Below are positions 1 through 13,343 of a DNA stretch of 64,000 bases, piece after piece. This DNA comes from Proteromonas lacertae (taxonomy: Eukaryota > Sar > Bigyra > Opalinata > Proteromonadidae). Made by a program: the position numbers and the translations under genes. The DNA lies in the NCBI GenBank assembly GCA_002245135.1, contig NGBS01001183.1, forward strand, positions 1 to 64,000, given 5' to 3'. Positions within the stretch are counted from its first letter, which is position 1, and each line of letters opens with the position of its first letter. The notes under the pieces are model-generated. The model saw nothing but the letters and a program-made list of their open reading frames with translations, searched no databases and was not told the origin of the DNA.

Positions 1-835
1 TTCTTTCTCTCTGCATCTTGATGCTTAATTTTCTCTTCTATCTCTTTTTGTTTTCTTCATCTTTTTTAGTTATTTCAGCATTAAATATTTCAATTCAGCA
101 TCCAGTATATCAATATCAGTAACATCAAGAAGTGTAGTATCAGACCTTGGTGACATTGGAGGTGTAAAGGTAGGACTTTGGCTACTTAATAAATCATCAG
201 CAGATGTTCTTGATTCAGTATCTTTCACAATTATACCCATTGGTTCTTCATCAACAAATCAGAATCCTTAACAATCTTTCTTTTCTTTAAATGAATTAAT
301 TCATCATCACTATCAATAACTGCTTTGTTTTAGGTTTCTTTACAGTATCAGTTCTTCTTTTATAAACTCTTTTAGGTTTTTGAGGTACAGTTGGTGGTGG
401 TGGTTCTTGTTGTGGTTGTTGTTGTTGTTTTAACTGAGGTTGAATAAAAGGTTTAATCTGTTTTACATCTGGTTTTACTATACTCTTCATCTCTTCGTCA
501 CTAAAGTATAAATTCATATACTCATTTTGATCTAATGTCTCTAGATGTTTAATGGGAATTAACTTCTGATTATCAAACTTACATGAAAAGCAATAATAAA
601 CTGCTGTAGCTGACTTCTCTAATTCGATATAGTTGAATTGTGGTGGACTTTTGCTTCTTCTTTGATTTTTGCTGTCATCATAAGCCAAACTTTGAATATA
701 CATTTCGTCGCAAAATGTCTTTAAATGCTGGATGTTACGACTCACTTTCTGATAGAACTCATAAGCCTGTCCCTTTAATGGAAGCTGGGAGCATAATTCT
801 GAATTGGTTGGTTGTTTGACTCTGTCTGCTGGCAT
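1..835 (-). CDS. Hypothetical Gln/Pro-rich basic protein, 3' end outside the window
   Basis: I do not recognise a family. From the ATG at 835 the first 170 codons are open: a moderately charged N-terminal half, then a Gln run, a Pro run and a basic tract (KPKRVYKRR), which suggests a nuclear protein. The frame then stops near 296, but coding-like sequence continues in other frames to base 1 (VIDSDDELIHLKKRK, FVDEEPMGIIVKDTESRTS, KKEIEEKIKHQDAERK). Four one-base slips, at A or T runs near 328, 260, 82 and 38, would connect them, and each is explained by one missing homopolymer base. I read this as one gene with consensus errors rather than a decayed gene, though decay is not excluded. Downstream exons lie outside the window. 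Confidence 0.5.
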
Positions 836-1016
836 TTTTGATTGAATGATTGAATAATTAATTTTCTATTAAGGTAAAAAAAAGCAAAAATAAAATACTG
901 AAAATGAGTAAGAAAAGTGTGAATGAAAAATAAAACGGTTTTTCTTTATGTAATATTTAAGGGGGTACAAAAATAACTTTCAAAAATCAAATACGAAAAA
1001 AAGACTATATATAAAA

Positions 1017-1400
1017 TTAAATATTTATGATTGGTTTTTGAATTTCAATCTCAGGTTTATTAATAGGAATAATTTCTATTTCTGTTTCTAATTGCTCTTC
1101 ATCTTCATTATCACTAGCATTTCTAGAATTTATTCTACTATTTTCAGGTGTTAAAGTAAATGGAATAGCAGAAACAATAGTAGATTTTCTTAATGCTAAT
1201 TGAACAGCAGGTTCTGGCTCAGCTAATATTTCACTTAATTCTGGAGGACAGGCTTTATGATAACACCATGCACATATTCTCTTGCATTTATAAAGAACCC
1301 ATAGAACTACACAACCTAATAAAATATACAGTTCTTGTTTCAAACCATTTAAAGTATCTTTCATATCACCTAACATAACTAATGATGAATTATATGGCAT
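1017..1400 (-). CDS. Small single-pass membrane protein, unknown function
   Basis: The 127-residue reading frame is intronless. Residues about 25-40 (LYILLGCVVLWVLYKC) form one transmembrane helix, followed by a Cys-rich basic segment (CKRICAWCYHKACPP), as expected for a cytosolic juxtamembrane stretch that may be palmitoylated. The C-terminal half is acidic and Asn/Glu-rich, and it ends in repeated Ile-Glu-Ile units. There is no signal peptide; the N-terminus would face the lumen or exterior by the positive-inside rule. No family was recognised. It sits in a run of four small co-oriented genes with no evident shared theme. Confidence 0.5.
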   Translation of the reverse strand: MPYNSSLVMLGDMKDTLNGLKQELYILLGCVVLWVLYKCKRICAWCYHKACPPELSEILAEPEPAVQLALRKSTIVSAIPFTLTPENSRINSRNASDNEDEEQLETEIEIIPINKPEIEIQKPIINI

Positions 1401-1464
1401 ATTATGTGAAATTATTTATATATAAAAACGTATAGAAATATAAAAATGAATTTTAAACCAAAAG

Positions 1465-2052
1465 TTAATTAATTATACAGGTAGGTGATGTAGTTAGATC
1501 TACTGTAGCTACCCCCGGGATAGGACTTGTAGAACAATCTACTTTAGCAATATCTACCTTTGGTCGACCCTCGGCAGTGGAACTATTCTCTACTTTACGC
1601 TTCTTATCTTCTCCACTATTATCACTTCCTTTCTTTACTTCTTCATATCTTCTCTTCTTCTTATTTCTACACTCTGTACAAGATTTATAGAATACACCTT
1701 CACTCTTATAACCAAATTCATCATTAGCTTTCTTCTTACCACAAGTACTACATATCTGTGAATCTGGATCTAACTTTGTTATATCCTTTCTTTTTTAGGT
1801 TTAGATTCGCTTTGTTTTTCTTCCTTCACTTCTTCTTCTTCTTCCATTGTTATATCAATATCATCACCTGGTTGTTCACTCCATTCTGGATCATCTTCAT
1901 ACTCTTCAATCACAGAATACATACCATCCAACATATCCTTAAATACTTTAATAATTAATGATTTTACTTCAGACATATCATTCTCATACATTTCACCTTC
2001 TTGTAAGTGTTTTTCAATATTAGCATCTAATTCGTTTTTGTATATCACTCAT
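1465..2052 (-). CDS. Acidic protein with CxxC...CxxC zinc-ribbon-like finger
   Basis: The best model starts at ATG 2052 (MSDIQK...), passes through a Glu-rich stretch, and ends at TAA 1465. The C-terminal part holds ICSTCGKKKANDEF and SCTECRNKKKRR, a C-x2-C ... C-x2-C pair with the G-x-K and ECR spacing of small treble-clef/zinc-ribbon fingers, followed by a Lys-rich possible nuclear localisation segment. Two one-base slips interrupt the frame: at an A5 run near 2033, just after the start, and at an A6 run near 1790. Both are explained by one missing A. The second site reads AAAAAAG, which resembles a -1 slippery heptamer, but its codon phase is wrong for classical slippage. The function is unknown; nucleic-acid binding is an inference. 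Confidence 0.45.
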
Positions 2053-2180
2053 TTTAATTTATGTAGATTATTTCAAAAATCGCAAGAAATTTATGAATGA
2101 AAAGAATTATGTAATATTATGTTTATTTCTATTCAGCCAATCAAATAACAAAAATTCAATTAAAACCAATGATTTAAGAA

Positions 2181-2522
2181 TTAGTTATGAAATCTTAGTC
2201 TTTCTTCAATGATGTTTTTTTCATCAATACCATAACGCTTTAACATCTTTGTTTTTCTGCGCTCTTCTTCAGGATCAACCCATTTTCTAGGGCGTATGGT
2301 TGCTTGTGCTACTCTGGTTGGTTTATGAATTGCACGCCATTCTTCATACTTTCTGTCATCCTCATCAGCTGTATCAGAAGTATACCACATTACTACTGGA
2401 GGTGGCTCAGCTACTATTCTAGCTACTTCACTTTCAATGATTGCATAGATTCTTTCAAAGTCTTCATCTTCACGCTTATTTCTATCTTCTATATTAACAT
2501 TCTCGATCCAAATTCTTGACAT
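2181..2522 (-). CDS. Hypothetical 113-residue charged protein
   Basis: A single uninterrupted frame. I take the start as the Met of MSRIWIENVNIED at 2522 rather than the in-frame Met ten codons upstream, because that extension is Asn/Phe-rich and AT-biased. The protein is strongly charged, with DED, EPPP and DPEEERRKTKMLKRYG segments and probable helices, and it has no transmembrane or signal sequence. I do not recognise a family. Confidence 0.45.
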   Translation of the reverse strand: MSRIWIENVNIEDRNKREDEDFERIYAIIESEVARIVAEPPPVVMWYTSDTADEDDRKYEEWRAIHKPTRVAQATIRPRKWVDPEEERRKTKMLKRYGIDEKNIIEERLRFHN

Positions 2523-2552
2523 TTTTTTGAAATTATGATTGATAAAAAACAA

Positions 2553-3037
2553 TAAGAAAAAGTTAAATGAAATTATATACGAAAAACAAAAGAAAAATTT
2601 TAACCCATAAAATTACTCATACACTAAAATATATAAAGAAATTTAAACTCACCACTTGCTCCAGTATAACCCGTACCAAAAACTAATTTACACTCAAATC
2701 GCTTATTCTTACCTGTAGAAGGCACCTAAGAATAGTCTGGTACGGGTTACCCACCTACAGTGATATTCTTACGGTTATACATATATAACTGAAATAAATA
2801 TGTAACTGTTAGTGACTGCATAATTATGTCAATACCTATAATTATTCTGGTGTAGATCAATTTTTAGTGATCAAGTCTTTTATGTATTATAAACAGCTGT
2901 GAACATAATAAATGTGCAATTAATTTCATTAATAGTTTCTACCTCACCACATGTATACTATTTGTTAAAAAAAAAGGTAAATCTACAACAAATATAAGAA
3001 TTTAAAATATAAAAAAGATAGTATATAATATCTTATA
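2553..3037. other. Gene-free stretch with nested complementary segments
   Basis: No convincing reading frame was found. The left part holds the nested inverted-repeat cluster listed separately at 2664-2780. Further right, GATCA (2855) and TGATC (2868) form a small palindrome around ATTTTTAG. The rest is AT-rich. A short open stretch on the minus strand (KRFECKLVFGTGYTGASG) overlaps the repeat but has no good start or splice partner, so I do not call it a gene. Confidence 0.4.
2664..2780. repeat. 117-bp nested inverted-repeat cluster; candidate structured RNA or foldback element
   Basis: Perfect complementary pairs seen directly: GTATAACC (2664-2671) with GGTTATAC (2773-2780); TAACCCGTACCA (2667-2678) with TGGTACGGGTTA (2738-2749); TATTCTTA (2704-2711) with TAAGAATA (2727-2734); CTGTAG (2713-2718) with CTACAG (2755-2760). 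TATTCTTA recurs at 2764-2771 and could compete for TAAGAATA. The first two pairings share bases and exclude each other. The last would form a pseudoknot with the 12-bp stem. Either a folded non-coding RNA (strand unknown) or a short foldback transposon remnant fits. No target-site duplication is obvious. Confidence 0.5.
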
Positions 3038-6000
3038 TTAGACTTTATTTGTTGTTGAAAGTTTGTTTGTTGAACTTCTTGAAGATGTTGATCTAGCAAC
3101 TTTATCAGCTGATTCTATATAGAACAACTCTGGGTTGGATAATGAACATAATGTCAAATCACTACACACGAGAATATCAGGTTCTAGAGGATATTTACCA
3201 TTAGATGCGTTATTTCTCAAATTTTGTCTTTGACTATTCAAAATAAATATAAAAACAATTATAATTATACATTTTCAAGTTTGCAGATGATGTTCCACTT
3301 CCTGAACCACCAGTTGGTCCACTTAATGAAGATCCAGTGGTTGTAGTAATTTCATGAACCCATAAATAAGTCACTTTCGATCCAAATTGAATAATGATAA
3401 TGAAAAATGTTCCTAATTCAATACCAAGTCCTCTAAACACCAATAAAACAGAAGGATCATCAGCCATTAAGTAATTCAAAGGAACTTCAATAATTCCCAT
3501 AATACATAACAATGCAATTGTCATAGCTAATGACATTGATTCATTGAAATCAGAAGCAGCATTTCTTACACTCCAAGCCAATTTAGCACCATAACAGAAC
3601 AATAAGAACAACAAAACAACTTGAACAATTCTATTAAAAGATAAATATAAATATAAATATAAATAATATATAAAATATACACAAAATAATCATTCTGAGT
3701 GCATTCTACTAAATAAACATCTTCCAAATAATTAGAATATGTGACACTCAATCTTAAAGTATGTACACTTCCATCTACAACCCACCATATTGTTAAATAA
3801 ATTAATTCACAGAACATCATCAACGCAATCATCTGCAGTAACTGTTTATTAGCAATTTTAACTCTTGCTAATTTCTTATTATTGAATAGTTTATGAATTC
3901 TCCATGCTTTTGAGAATATTATACTGAATAGTAATAAAACACTTAACGCTAATCCCCACACTCTTACAACACAAACCCAAGAACTACTTGGTTGGAATAT
4001 AAAGAATAAACCTTCTGTAGCAATTAACAAAATAGCGAATAACGAATAGAATAAGAAAACTGGACTTGCACTTAATATGACTTTAGTGTTACGATATAAA
4101 CCAACTAATGCTGATACAACTACAACAAATAGATAATTAATTACAGCAAACACAATAATAACAATTCTAATAACTTCATTGTAAGAATAATTAGAAACAT
4201 CTTTATCGAAAGTACACTCTTTAGCTTCATCAATATCATACAATATTGTATCAGGAATTACTTTCACACCTTGTCTTGGAGTGACTAATTCAATATCACC
4301 ATTTTGTATCTTAAACACTGACACACTCTTTGATAAATGATTGTTATGTTTGAATTGAACAGTACCACTTGGTGCATCATATCTTATGTTGAAATAACTC
4401 AATCTTACATAAGCTCTACTTGGGAATGATGCTGATGTTTGTTCTACAGAATATTCTACTGATTGCTTCCACAGATTAATTGCACTGTATGCTGCTTCAA
4501 TACTTTCAGACATTTGTTGATACTTTGAAAATCTTTGAGTAATAGCAAATTTAAATGATTGACTTGTTGTATCAGACAACACTGTTGAATAAGATGATAC
4601 TACGAAACTACCAGATAGAGCTTCTAATACATCATCTGTATATTCAAATGGTTCATAATGGAATAAAATTGGGTTGAATTGAGAAAAATCTACACCTAAA
4701 TCAATCAATGATTTGAATAAAATTTGATTCTCATTTGATTCAAATATGTTCATTACAGCAACTCTTCCTATTCTGGAGATGATATCTGTAACATTCTCTA
4801 ACAGTTTTGCTATATCAGCTGTTGAATAAGGTGAGAAGAATGAAGATAATTCTACTGTATATCCATACTTTACTGTTTGTTCGCTTATTGCTTCAGCTTC
4901 AATTTTTGCACTATTAAATATAAATAAACAATATATACTATTCATCATTTAATCCTATAATAACTACACTAGACAATCCTATATCTTTTAAATAATTCAA
5001 AATGATAGGTAATTTTTGTGATATTGTTGTTCCAACAATAGTTGCACATCTATAACACTTATTACCGTTATCTCTACCAGTGTCTATGAATAACATATCA
5101 TTATCATTTCTATTAGCATATCTACTAACTTCATCTCTACAATAAGGAGTCATACACCCAATAATTATCTCATAATTGTTACTTTGCACTATTTCTCTTG
5201 TCTTACCAAATATCAGATCTTTAGCTGGGAAGAAATGAACACCTATTAATTTCCTATTCAATAAACCACCATTTTCATTTATCTCAGATACTGCTACATC
5301 TTCAATAAATGACATATATATTTCTGTTCTTATTCCTACATCTTTTTGGTGTATAAATGCAATATAAGCAGGATCACTGTAATACATCATATCCTTTCTT
5401 TGTGTATCACAGAACCACCCTGTATAATTACTGTATTGATTATACACTGTTGGCTTTATTAAATCCTCTGGACCATATGTTACTAATAATGATAAATCTG
5501 ATTGAATTACAGCTGCAAACATTCTTCTAGAAACTATATTGTTACTATTTACTTCTATTGTGCCAGCTGGAACTGAATTAACTAATGTATAAACATTTTT
5601 GAATAATGAAACATCATATTGATCAGTTGAACTAAGTTTACTTACCACATTACCCCATATCTTCACAGCATCATAAGCAGCTTCTAATTCTGAATTAATA
5701 AATAGTTGTGGTCCTATCTTCGAATGTAATACATCATTGAATTCAGATGCTAAACTAATAACACTAACATCTGATGTTTTATCGTCGCTTAAAGATTCAA
5801 AATATGCATCTAAAAGGACATGACCTACCATATCATTTGGATGTTCTACTTTGTTCAATATATTTTCATCTACTAAAACACTTATTACAGTATAAGTTGG
5901 TGCTTTTAATCCTTCATTCGACATTTCATTAAACAAATCAACACTATCTTCACCTAAGAAATTTAAAATATAGCCACCACTTCTTAATACTGTCTTTATT

Positions 6001-9000
6001 GTACGAACTGTTGTACTTGCATCAGTATAATCAATATTACCAATTATACTCATTGATACATTAGAGAAACGAGCATAGGTCCATTCATATACATCACTTG
6101 AATATTCATCAGTACTTTTATGTATAAATACAACATTAGTTGTGTATTCAATTGTATATCTTAAAGCAACTTCAGCTATTTGTGATGTATGTTTACCAAA
6201 CGCATATGTGTGATTATTACATTTTATGTTGAAGTTTGTACCAGTGAAGAACCATATCAACTCTTGTGATTCTACTATTGGCGATAATGCATTATATGTA
6301 TCATGATTATAACCACCAAATATGTAATGAATATTCTTATTATCTGATAAAGCTTTGTTTAAAGCTTCTTTATAACCTTCTATAGATGATTTAGCATCAT
6401 GGAAATAATAAACAACTTTTGTACCACTGAAATAATCATCATCGTTTATTTCTGTCAAACCTAATAACACAGATTGCAAAATAGGAATTTCATCTTCTTT
6501 CCAATCACCAGTAACTGAGAACATTAAAGCAATTGGATATGTAGTTGGTGTATAAGAGCTTCCAATTGTTGATTCACTAAAATCGCATAATTTCATATTT
6601 GTATCTGAATAATAATATGCTATTGGAACATCATTTCTTGCTTGTTCATATACCAAACTCTCTTTACCATCTTCATCTACTTTAAATATCACTACATTTC
6701 TTGTTAAAAATTGATTATGAGCAAATGTTATCACTCCTTCTGGAGATTCAAATGATGCTTTTAATACACTTTCTCTTATAGCTGAAAAGGTTAATTCTGC
6801 ACTTTCATTTAATGCAACAAATGCTAAACGTAAAGCTGAATATGATCTTTCAATATAATCTGAGATTGGTTCTGACATACCAAGTCTTTGTTGAATACCA
6901 GATCTGAAATTTTCATTAACTTCAGAATCAACTAAATAATTATAACCAGTAACACCTTCAAATGATGTATATCCTTTATCTTTTAACTCAAAATAGAATT
7001 CTAATGATAAAACACTTAAATAAGGTTCTGTTAATCTCAATGAATCTAATGTTCTTTTAAGAATATCAAAGTTTTCGACAGAATCCATAAATATGATAAT
7101 ATTCCTATCTTTATTATTTGAAACAGATGTGAAGGTCTGTAAAAATTGAGTTAACAAATTCTGATCTAATTTATCATATGTAAATGGATCATATAATGTA
7201 TAATGATATCTATCAAAGAAAGTCTTTACAAATGAAGTAACATAATACCCTGTTGAACCAATTAATAAGTAATTATCATAATATCTATTAATCATAACAT
7301 TCAAAATATTCTCGTAAAAAGTAGGATGGAATGAACCAATCAGAATATTAGTTTCACAGAAATTAATATCAATCTGAGCAACCATTAATACTATAACATC
7401 ATTATCATTAGCTGTAGTTACTATTTCATTAAGACATTCAAAAGAAACAGAAATGACAATAAACAGAGGTTTATTTGCTTCAATATATTCTTTTATGTAA
7501 CTAGCACATTGAGATTGAACTGATTGAGTATCATAAATATCACCTTTCAATACATATCCTTGAATACCTCCTAATGTATTTACTTCATCAATTACTAACT
7601 GATATGAATCAACAATACCACTGCTTGTCTCTGAGGAACTACCTGTTATTGTTGCTACTAACAACACTCTTAACACATTCACATCATATTTTTCTCCTTT
7701 ATTTTCTAAATCATCATAACTACATCTTTTACCACTATATTCTGGAATATACCAACTCCATGCATCTGGGCTTGCATGATCAAACTTTGAATAAACAGTA
7801 TTAAATGAACCTGTTGATTTTTCATATTTTGCAACAAAGAATGGTAATGTAACATGATGACTTGTTTCTAAAGTAATTGTACCTGCACCTGCATCTATTT
7901 TTTCGCCATAGAGGTTGTATCTGAAACTATTCCAATCTGAACTTATATTCTTTTTTAATCCTTCTGCTATTAAACTAATACCAACATAACATGATAAAAA
8001 CAGAGCTGAAGGTTTTTCAGCTGAGGCATAATGATAAGCATATTTCTTCATTTCAGTATTAACTTCAGAATCAATATCAGGGAAATAATGTGATGGAATA
8101 TAAATTCCATCTAATTCATCATCTGGTGCTTCTGCTAATTCTTCAGTTTCTAAACCCATTATAAAGATACCCCATTTTGTTTTATCTATTTTCATGGTTT
8201 GACATAATTCTAAGAATTGTAATGCTTCATCACCATTCAAATACACCATTATAACTCCTCCATTTGCATTATTTTCATCATTAAACAAATAAGTTTTCAG
8301 TTTCTGTGTACTTAATGTAAATGTATCATTAATAAATATATCTGAAGCAGATTGGTGAACTAATAAGCCACTGGATGCATCAGTAAATATACTAAAGAAC
8401 AGCTTACTTTCACTATTACTATCACCAACAAAATAAACAAATTGGTTGATATCTAAAGTCAATATAAACTGTAACAATCTTGAAACATATTGATTTGGAA
8501 CTGGACCTGTATAAATTGTATTGAAATTACACTCTTGACCTAAACTCTGCTTTGGATATACAAATACTTTATTATGTTCTTTAGCAGCATGCTGTGCTAC
8601 TTCTTTACATGACAAAGTGGTACAACCAATAATACCAACAACTTTTTCTCTAGATAAAGGTTCATGAACTAATTGTTCAATCTTTGAATCATCTGATTCA
8701 TAATCTATTAAAACTGGTTGAAATGTATAACCTTCTACAAATCCATCATCAGCTATTTTTCTTAAAGCGGTCATTGCACCATCTATTGCTTGTACATCAA
8801 CACCACTTCTTGCACCAGTAGAACTAAATAACACAATAATTTCTATCTTTGGTATTTCTGTTCCATTTAATGCGTTTTCATTACTCATATTACATTCTAT
8901 ATATATTTTATCAGCATAATAATCTTCATATGGTTTTGGAGAAATGGTAATTCCAGAATCATAGATATTTGTAGTAGCAAAACCTTTTGTAGTTGCATTA

Positions 9001-12000
9001 TCTTCAATAACTTTTCTTATTCTTAAATAATCTTTAGCCAAGTTATTTGGTAAAAATTGGATTAATCCTTGAGGTGTATCATATGTTGTTTTCATTAAAT
9101 CCTCTCTTAACACAGAAGCTTTAGCATTTCTATTAGAATTTAGGTAAGCTTGATAGAATATATAAATTGAACTAGCAGGTCTTGAAAACTTTTGAACTAG
9201 TGTGGGTTGATATGAAATATATCTTGTATAAACACTACCAAAATCATCAGCAACAGTAGAATGTATTTGTTGAGAATCAACAGAGATGATATAAAAATGA
9301 CCAATCAAATTCTTGTCAACCATTAAATAATCAATATCGATGGATAATGATGTATAAGTCGGAGGTTTCATATCATTTGAAACAAGTGCATCTAACAACA
9401 ATTTAGCAGATTTTCCCATCAAAAACGATATAAACATAGCACCATTTGGAGCTATTCTTTTTACTAATGTTGCTAGTGGTGATAAATCAGTATTATCATT
9501 AGGACAACCATACATTAATACAATATTAAAAGCATAGAAATCTAACTCTTCTTTCAACTTGTTAACCATTTGTTCAGATGTTGTGGTCATACTATAAACA
9601 AGTACAAATGATGTACCAGTGTAGTGTTCAACTAACCAAGGAGTTATCATAAAATATGAACTATAAGGATTTGATAAATAAATTGTATTTGACAAACACT
9701 CATCTCCTTCATATTCATAAAAATAGAACAATAATTTATCATCCAATTTCATTTGTTTGTTTAATGTTCTTCTCAATTCAGTATTCCATCCACCAAAGAA
9801 TGCTTGTATTTTGTATTTCTCTTTAAATTCATTAATTATTTCCATCGCTTTTGTTACATTATCTGGTACTGAAATATAAAATGGTGATAAATAATCAGCT
9901 GTTGTTATTTCACTTTCGTCAATCTGTAATCTAATGTATTCTACCATAGTAATTGTTGACCCAATTAAAAGCAAACTGTCTCTATAATAAGCTGGATCTT
10001 CTGGTATAATAATTCCTATTGGTAATGTTAAAGGTTCTATCTTAGAGCCCATTCCTTCATGTTGAACATCACATATATAATACGGATATTGATTCAATGT
10101 TTCTCTCCATGTTTCACCATTCCATCTTTCATTAATTCTTTCAATTGCTCTAATAACACCATCTTCTTCAACTTGACCAAACCAATTACCTTGTAAAACA
10201 AAGTTATCACTTCCTACTTCAACTGTTCCTAATAATGTTTCAACTGAAGTTGTATAGAATAATGAACGGATTTCATCAATTGTCATTGTATTTGTTTTCT
10301 TAAGTACTGTTGCTAATAAAGCTACAGTTGATTGATATATTGCATCATAATAATTTGGATCTTCTGATAATGGAGCAAATGACTTATACTTTGTAAAGAA
10401 ATCAACATTTAATGGTTGAGTTTCTGAATAGAATAGAGTTGAAAATACATAAGCTCCTTCTGTATATGTTGGATCATCATATTTTGCTCTTTCTGAATCA
10501 TAAATATACACTGGAAATTTCTCAAATATTTTTGTGATATTATTATCATTTGCATCTTTTAATATTGTATAAAGTGTCTTTAATAGTATTTCTGAAGTAG
10601 TCTTTTTACCTACAACTAAAATACTTATTCCTTCATCATACTTCTTTGTAAGATATGTCAAATGCTCTAACATTTGAGAATCTACATTTCCATTTAAATC
10701 TAAAACTTTATCACTCACAGGTTTATAATTAATTGTAGTTGTTACATCAACTATTAATGCTCTTGAATGACTATAATCTGTATCAGTAATTAAAGCAAAT
10801 TTATCTTGAATTCTAAGCAAGAAATAAATCAAAGGAGCCAATATTCTTTGAGCTGGAGATGCACTAGCATAAATAATATTTGAAGAACAATCTCCACCAT
10901 CATTAATACCTGTATAAATCATTAACATATTCAAAAACTCTAAACCATCTGTTAAATATGTTTTTGTTTGAGTATTACAACCACCAATTATTATATTAAA
11001 TCCTCTTTTCTGTAATTTCACTAACAAACCAGAAGCTTCGCCAGCATCTTTTGGACAATCATAGATTTCATGCTCTATTCTTTTAAAATGAGTTAGACCT
11101 TGAATATTATTATTCTCAATTGTAAGAATACCTGTAAAATAACGATAAATTGTATTGGATGTATTAAAATTTGTAATATCTAAAATAAAAGCAACACCAA
11201 CAATATCAGTTTCAATCATTGTCCTATCATCTATGAAATTAGTTTCATAGTATTTATCATCATGATCAAAAGTATTCCATACTCTTGGATAAACAGGAAA
11301 TATAAAGTCAGAATATACTTTGACATTTAACTCTTCATTCAATATTTCCATAATATATAATGTAGTTGAAACATAATTACTAGAATACAGTCTATAAGTA
11401 CCAGATGCAGTATCTAGATCATTATTATATAATCTGTTTCTAAATTCTGTCGATGTTTTTATATCATCACTCATATAAGTTTGGAATGTTCTTAAACCAT
11501 TATAAGCAGCTGCAGTAACAGACGAAATCAATTCGGATGGTTCTCCTTTATATGTACTGATTTGGTCCATTAATATTGCATTTAATGTAGAATTAATTTG
11601 TGTAGAATACAGTGCAACTCCATAACAACCAACTAAAGAATCATAAGGTATATTATTCTTTTTACAATAATTCTTTATATCATCTTTTGGATAATCAAGC
11701 ATGATCATAGGGAAATTGATATTATCAAAATGAGTTACTAAACTTGTAAACATTGTATGAAACACTGGCGCTGTATATTTACCTAAAACAGTAAAAGTAG
11801 CACATCGATCAACAGGCATTAAAGTATCGTTAAAATCTTGTATTACTTGTTTCAATCCTTCTTCTGAATCTAAGAATGTGGAATTATAAGAAAACATATA
11901 AGCTTCATATGAAAAATCGTTTAATCTTTTAGTAATGAAATGCTTAGTTGCATTAGCCAAAGCAGAATCATCAAAAATACCATAAACACAACTGTGAGAT

Positions 12001-13311
12001 TGGTAGAATTGTAAAACTGGGTATTCAGCAAATTGATTAACTATTGCATTGAATTGTAATATATTCTTATAAGCAACTTCACCTATACTTTGAGATGGAC
12101 TAATTAATAATTTATCTTTCTCTTCTAATATTTCTTCAACAGCATCTCTTTCGCTTGGGAGTGTGGTTCCTACAAAAGTCAATATTGAAGATGACTTATT
12201 CTGCATCATTCTTTCAATTGAAGCTGTAAAATTACCATCAAATTCAGAGTCAACTAATATTTCTAATTCTCTACCATTCACTCCACCATTTAAGTTGATC
12301 AAATCTATTACCAACTGAATATTATCAGATAATTGAATTCCTTCATAAGTTCTAATATCATACAAAACACCAACATAATAAACATTTGTTACATGAACTC
12401 CATTTAAAGGATCTTCTTGGAATGAGCATTGTAATGTCTTGTTATGGAAGATATTCGTAGTATGAACAAAAGTATTTGTCTTTTGCAAAATAGCAGTTGA
12501 ATTCTCATCATACTATTCACATAATAACAATTATATATATATATATACCATAACTAACCTTAGAACATTACAGACATAACCATCATATTCAACAGTATAA
12601 ATACCGCCTGGACTAATTTTTTGATCCAAATAATTTTCATACAAATGAGTTCTATATAAATCAATTGAAGTTGATGAAGCTAATTGTACAGCCTAAATAG
12701 TTAAATATAATTATATATATATACAGACATCCAATATCTTAAAGTATCATAAGTAGTAACAAATTCATTTGACACAACAACATCCACACCTAATAAATCT
12801 TTCAAATAAACTTGAACATCATACATTGATGTATGATTAATATAACTAAAATAATGTCCAAATGAATAATAACCAGTGAAATTAGTAGCTGTATCAGTAT
12901 TTATCTTAGTTGCTTGAAGTTCATCTAATGTAAATGAAACGACTATCCAATTATTCTCATTTGTAATTCCTTTTTGGTATAGAATTGAAAACAAATCTTT
13001 GTTATAAATAGATTCAGCTGTTATAAAAATAGAACCATTATTTTTCAATAATAATATTTGATCAGCAATACGAATAGCTTCTTCTGTTTTATTCTTTTCT
13101 TGGATAATATTGAATTTTGCAAGTGTATTAATACCATAAGTTGCTAATTCTTGTTTTAAAAGTTCTCCTATTGATTCTCCTCGACTATAAACAATATATA
13201 TATTTAATAATAATACCCTGTATCACCAATAATAAACACATTTTCAAGAGCTTCTTCAGATGCAAATCTTACAGCTTCATATACAATATTTGGACCTAAT
13301 GGACCAGTCTA

Positions 13312-13343
<32 letters not shown>

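Noticed and set aside
1780-1800. Programmed -1 frameshift at AAAAAAG in the zinc-ribbon gene
   Set aside because: The codon phase is CCT AAA AAA G, not A AAA AAG, and other genes nearby show the same missing-base pattern at plain homopolymers, so a consensus error is simpler.
2640-2780. Minus-strand exon reading KRFECKLVFGTGYTGASG
   Set aside because: No start, neighbouring exon or consistent splice phase could be found, and the stretch overlaps the inverted-repeat cluster.
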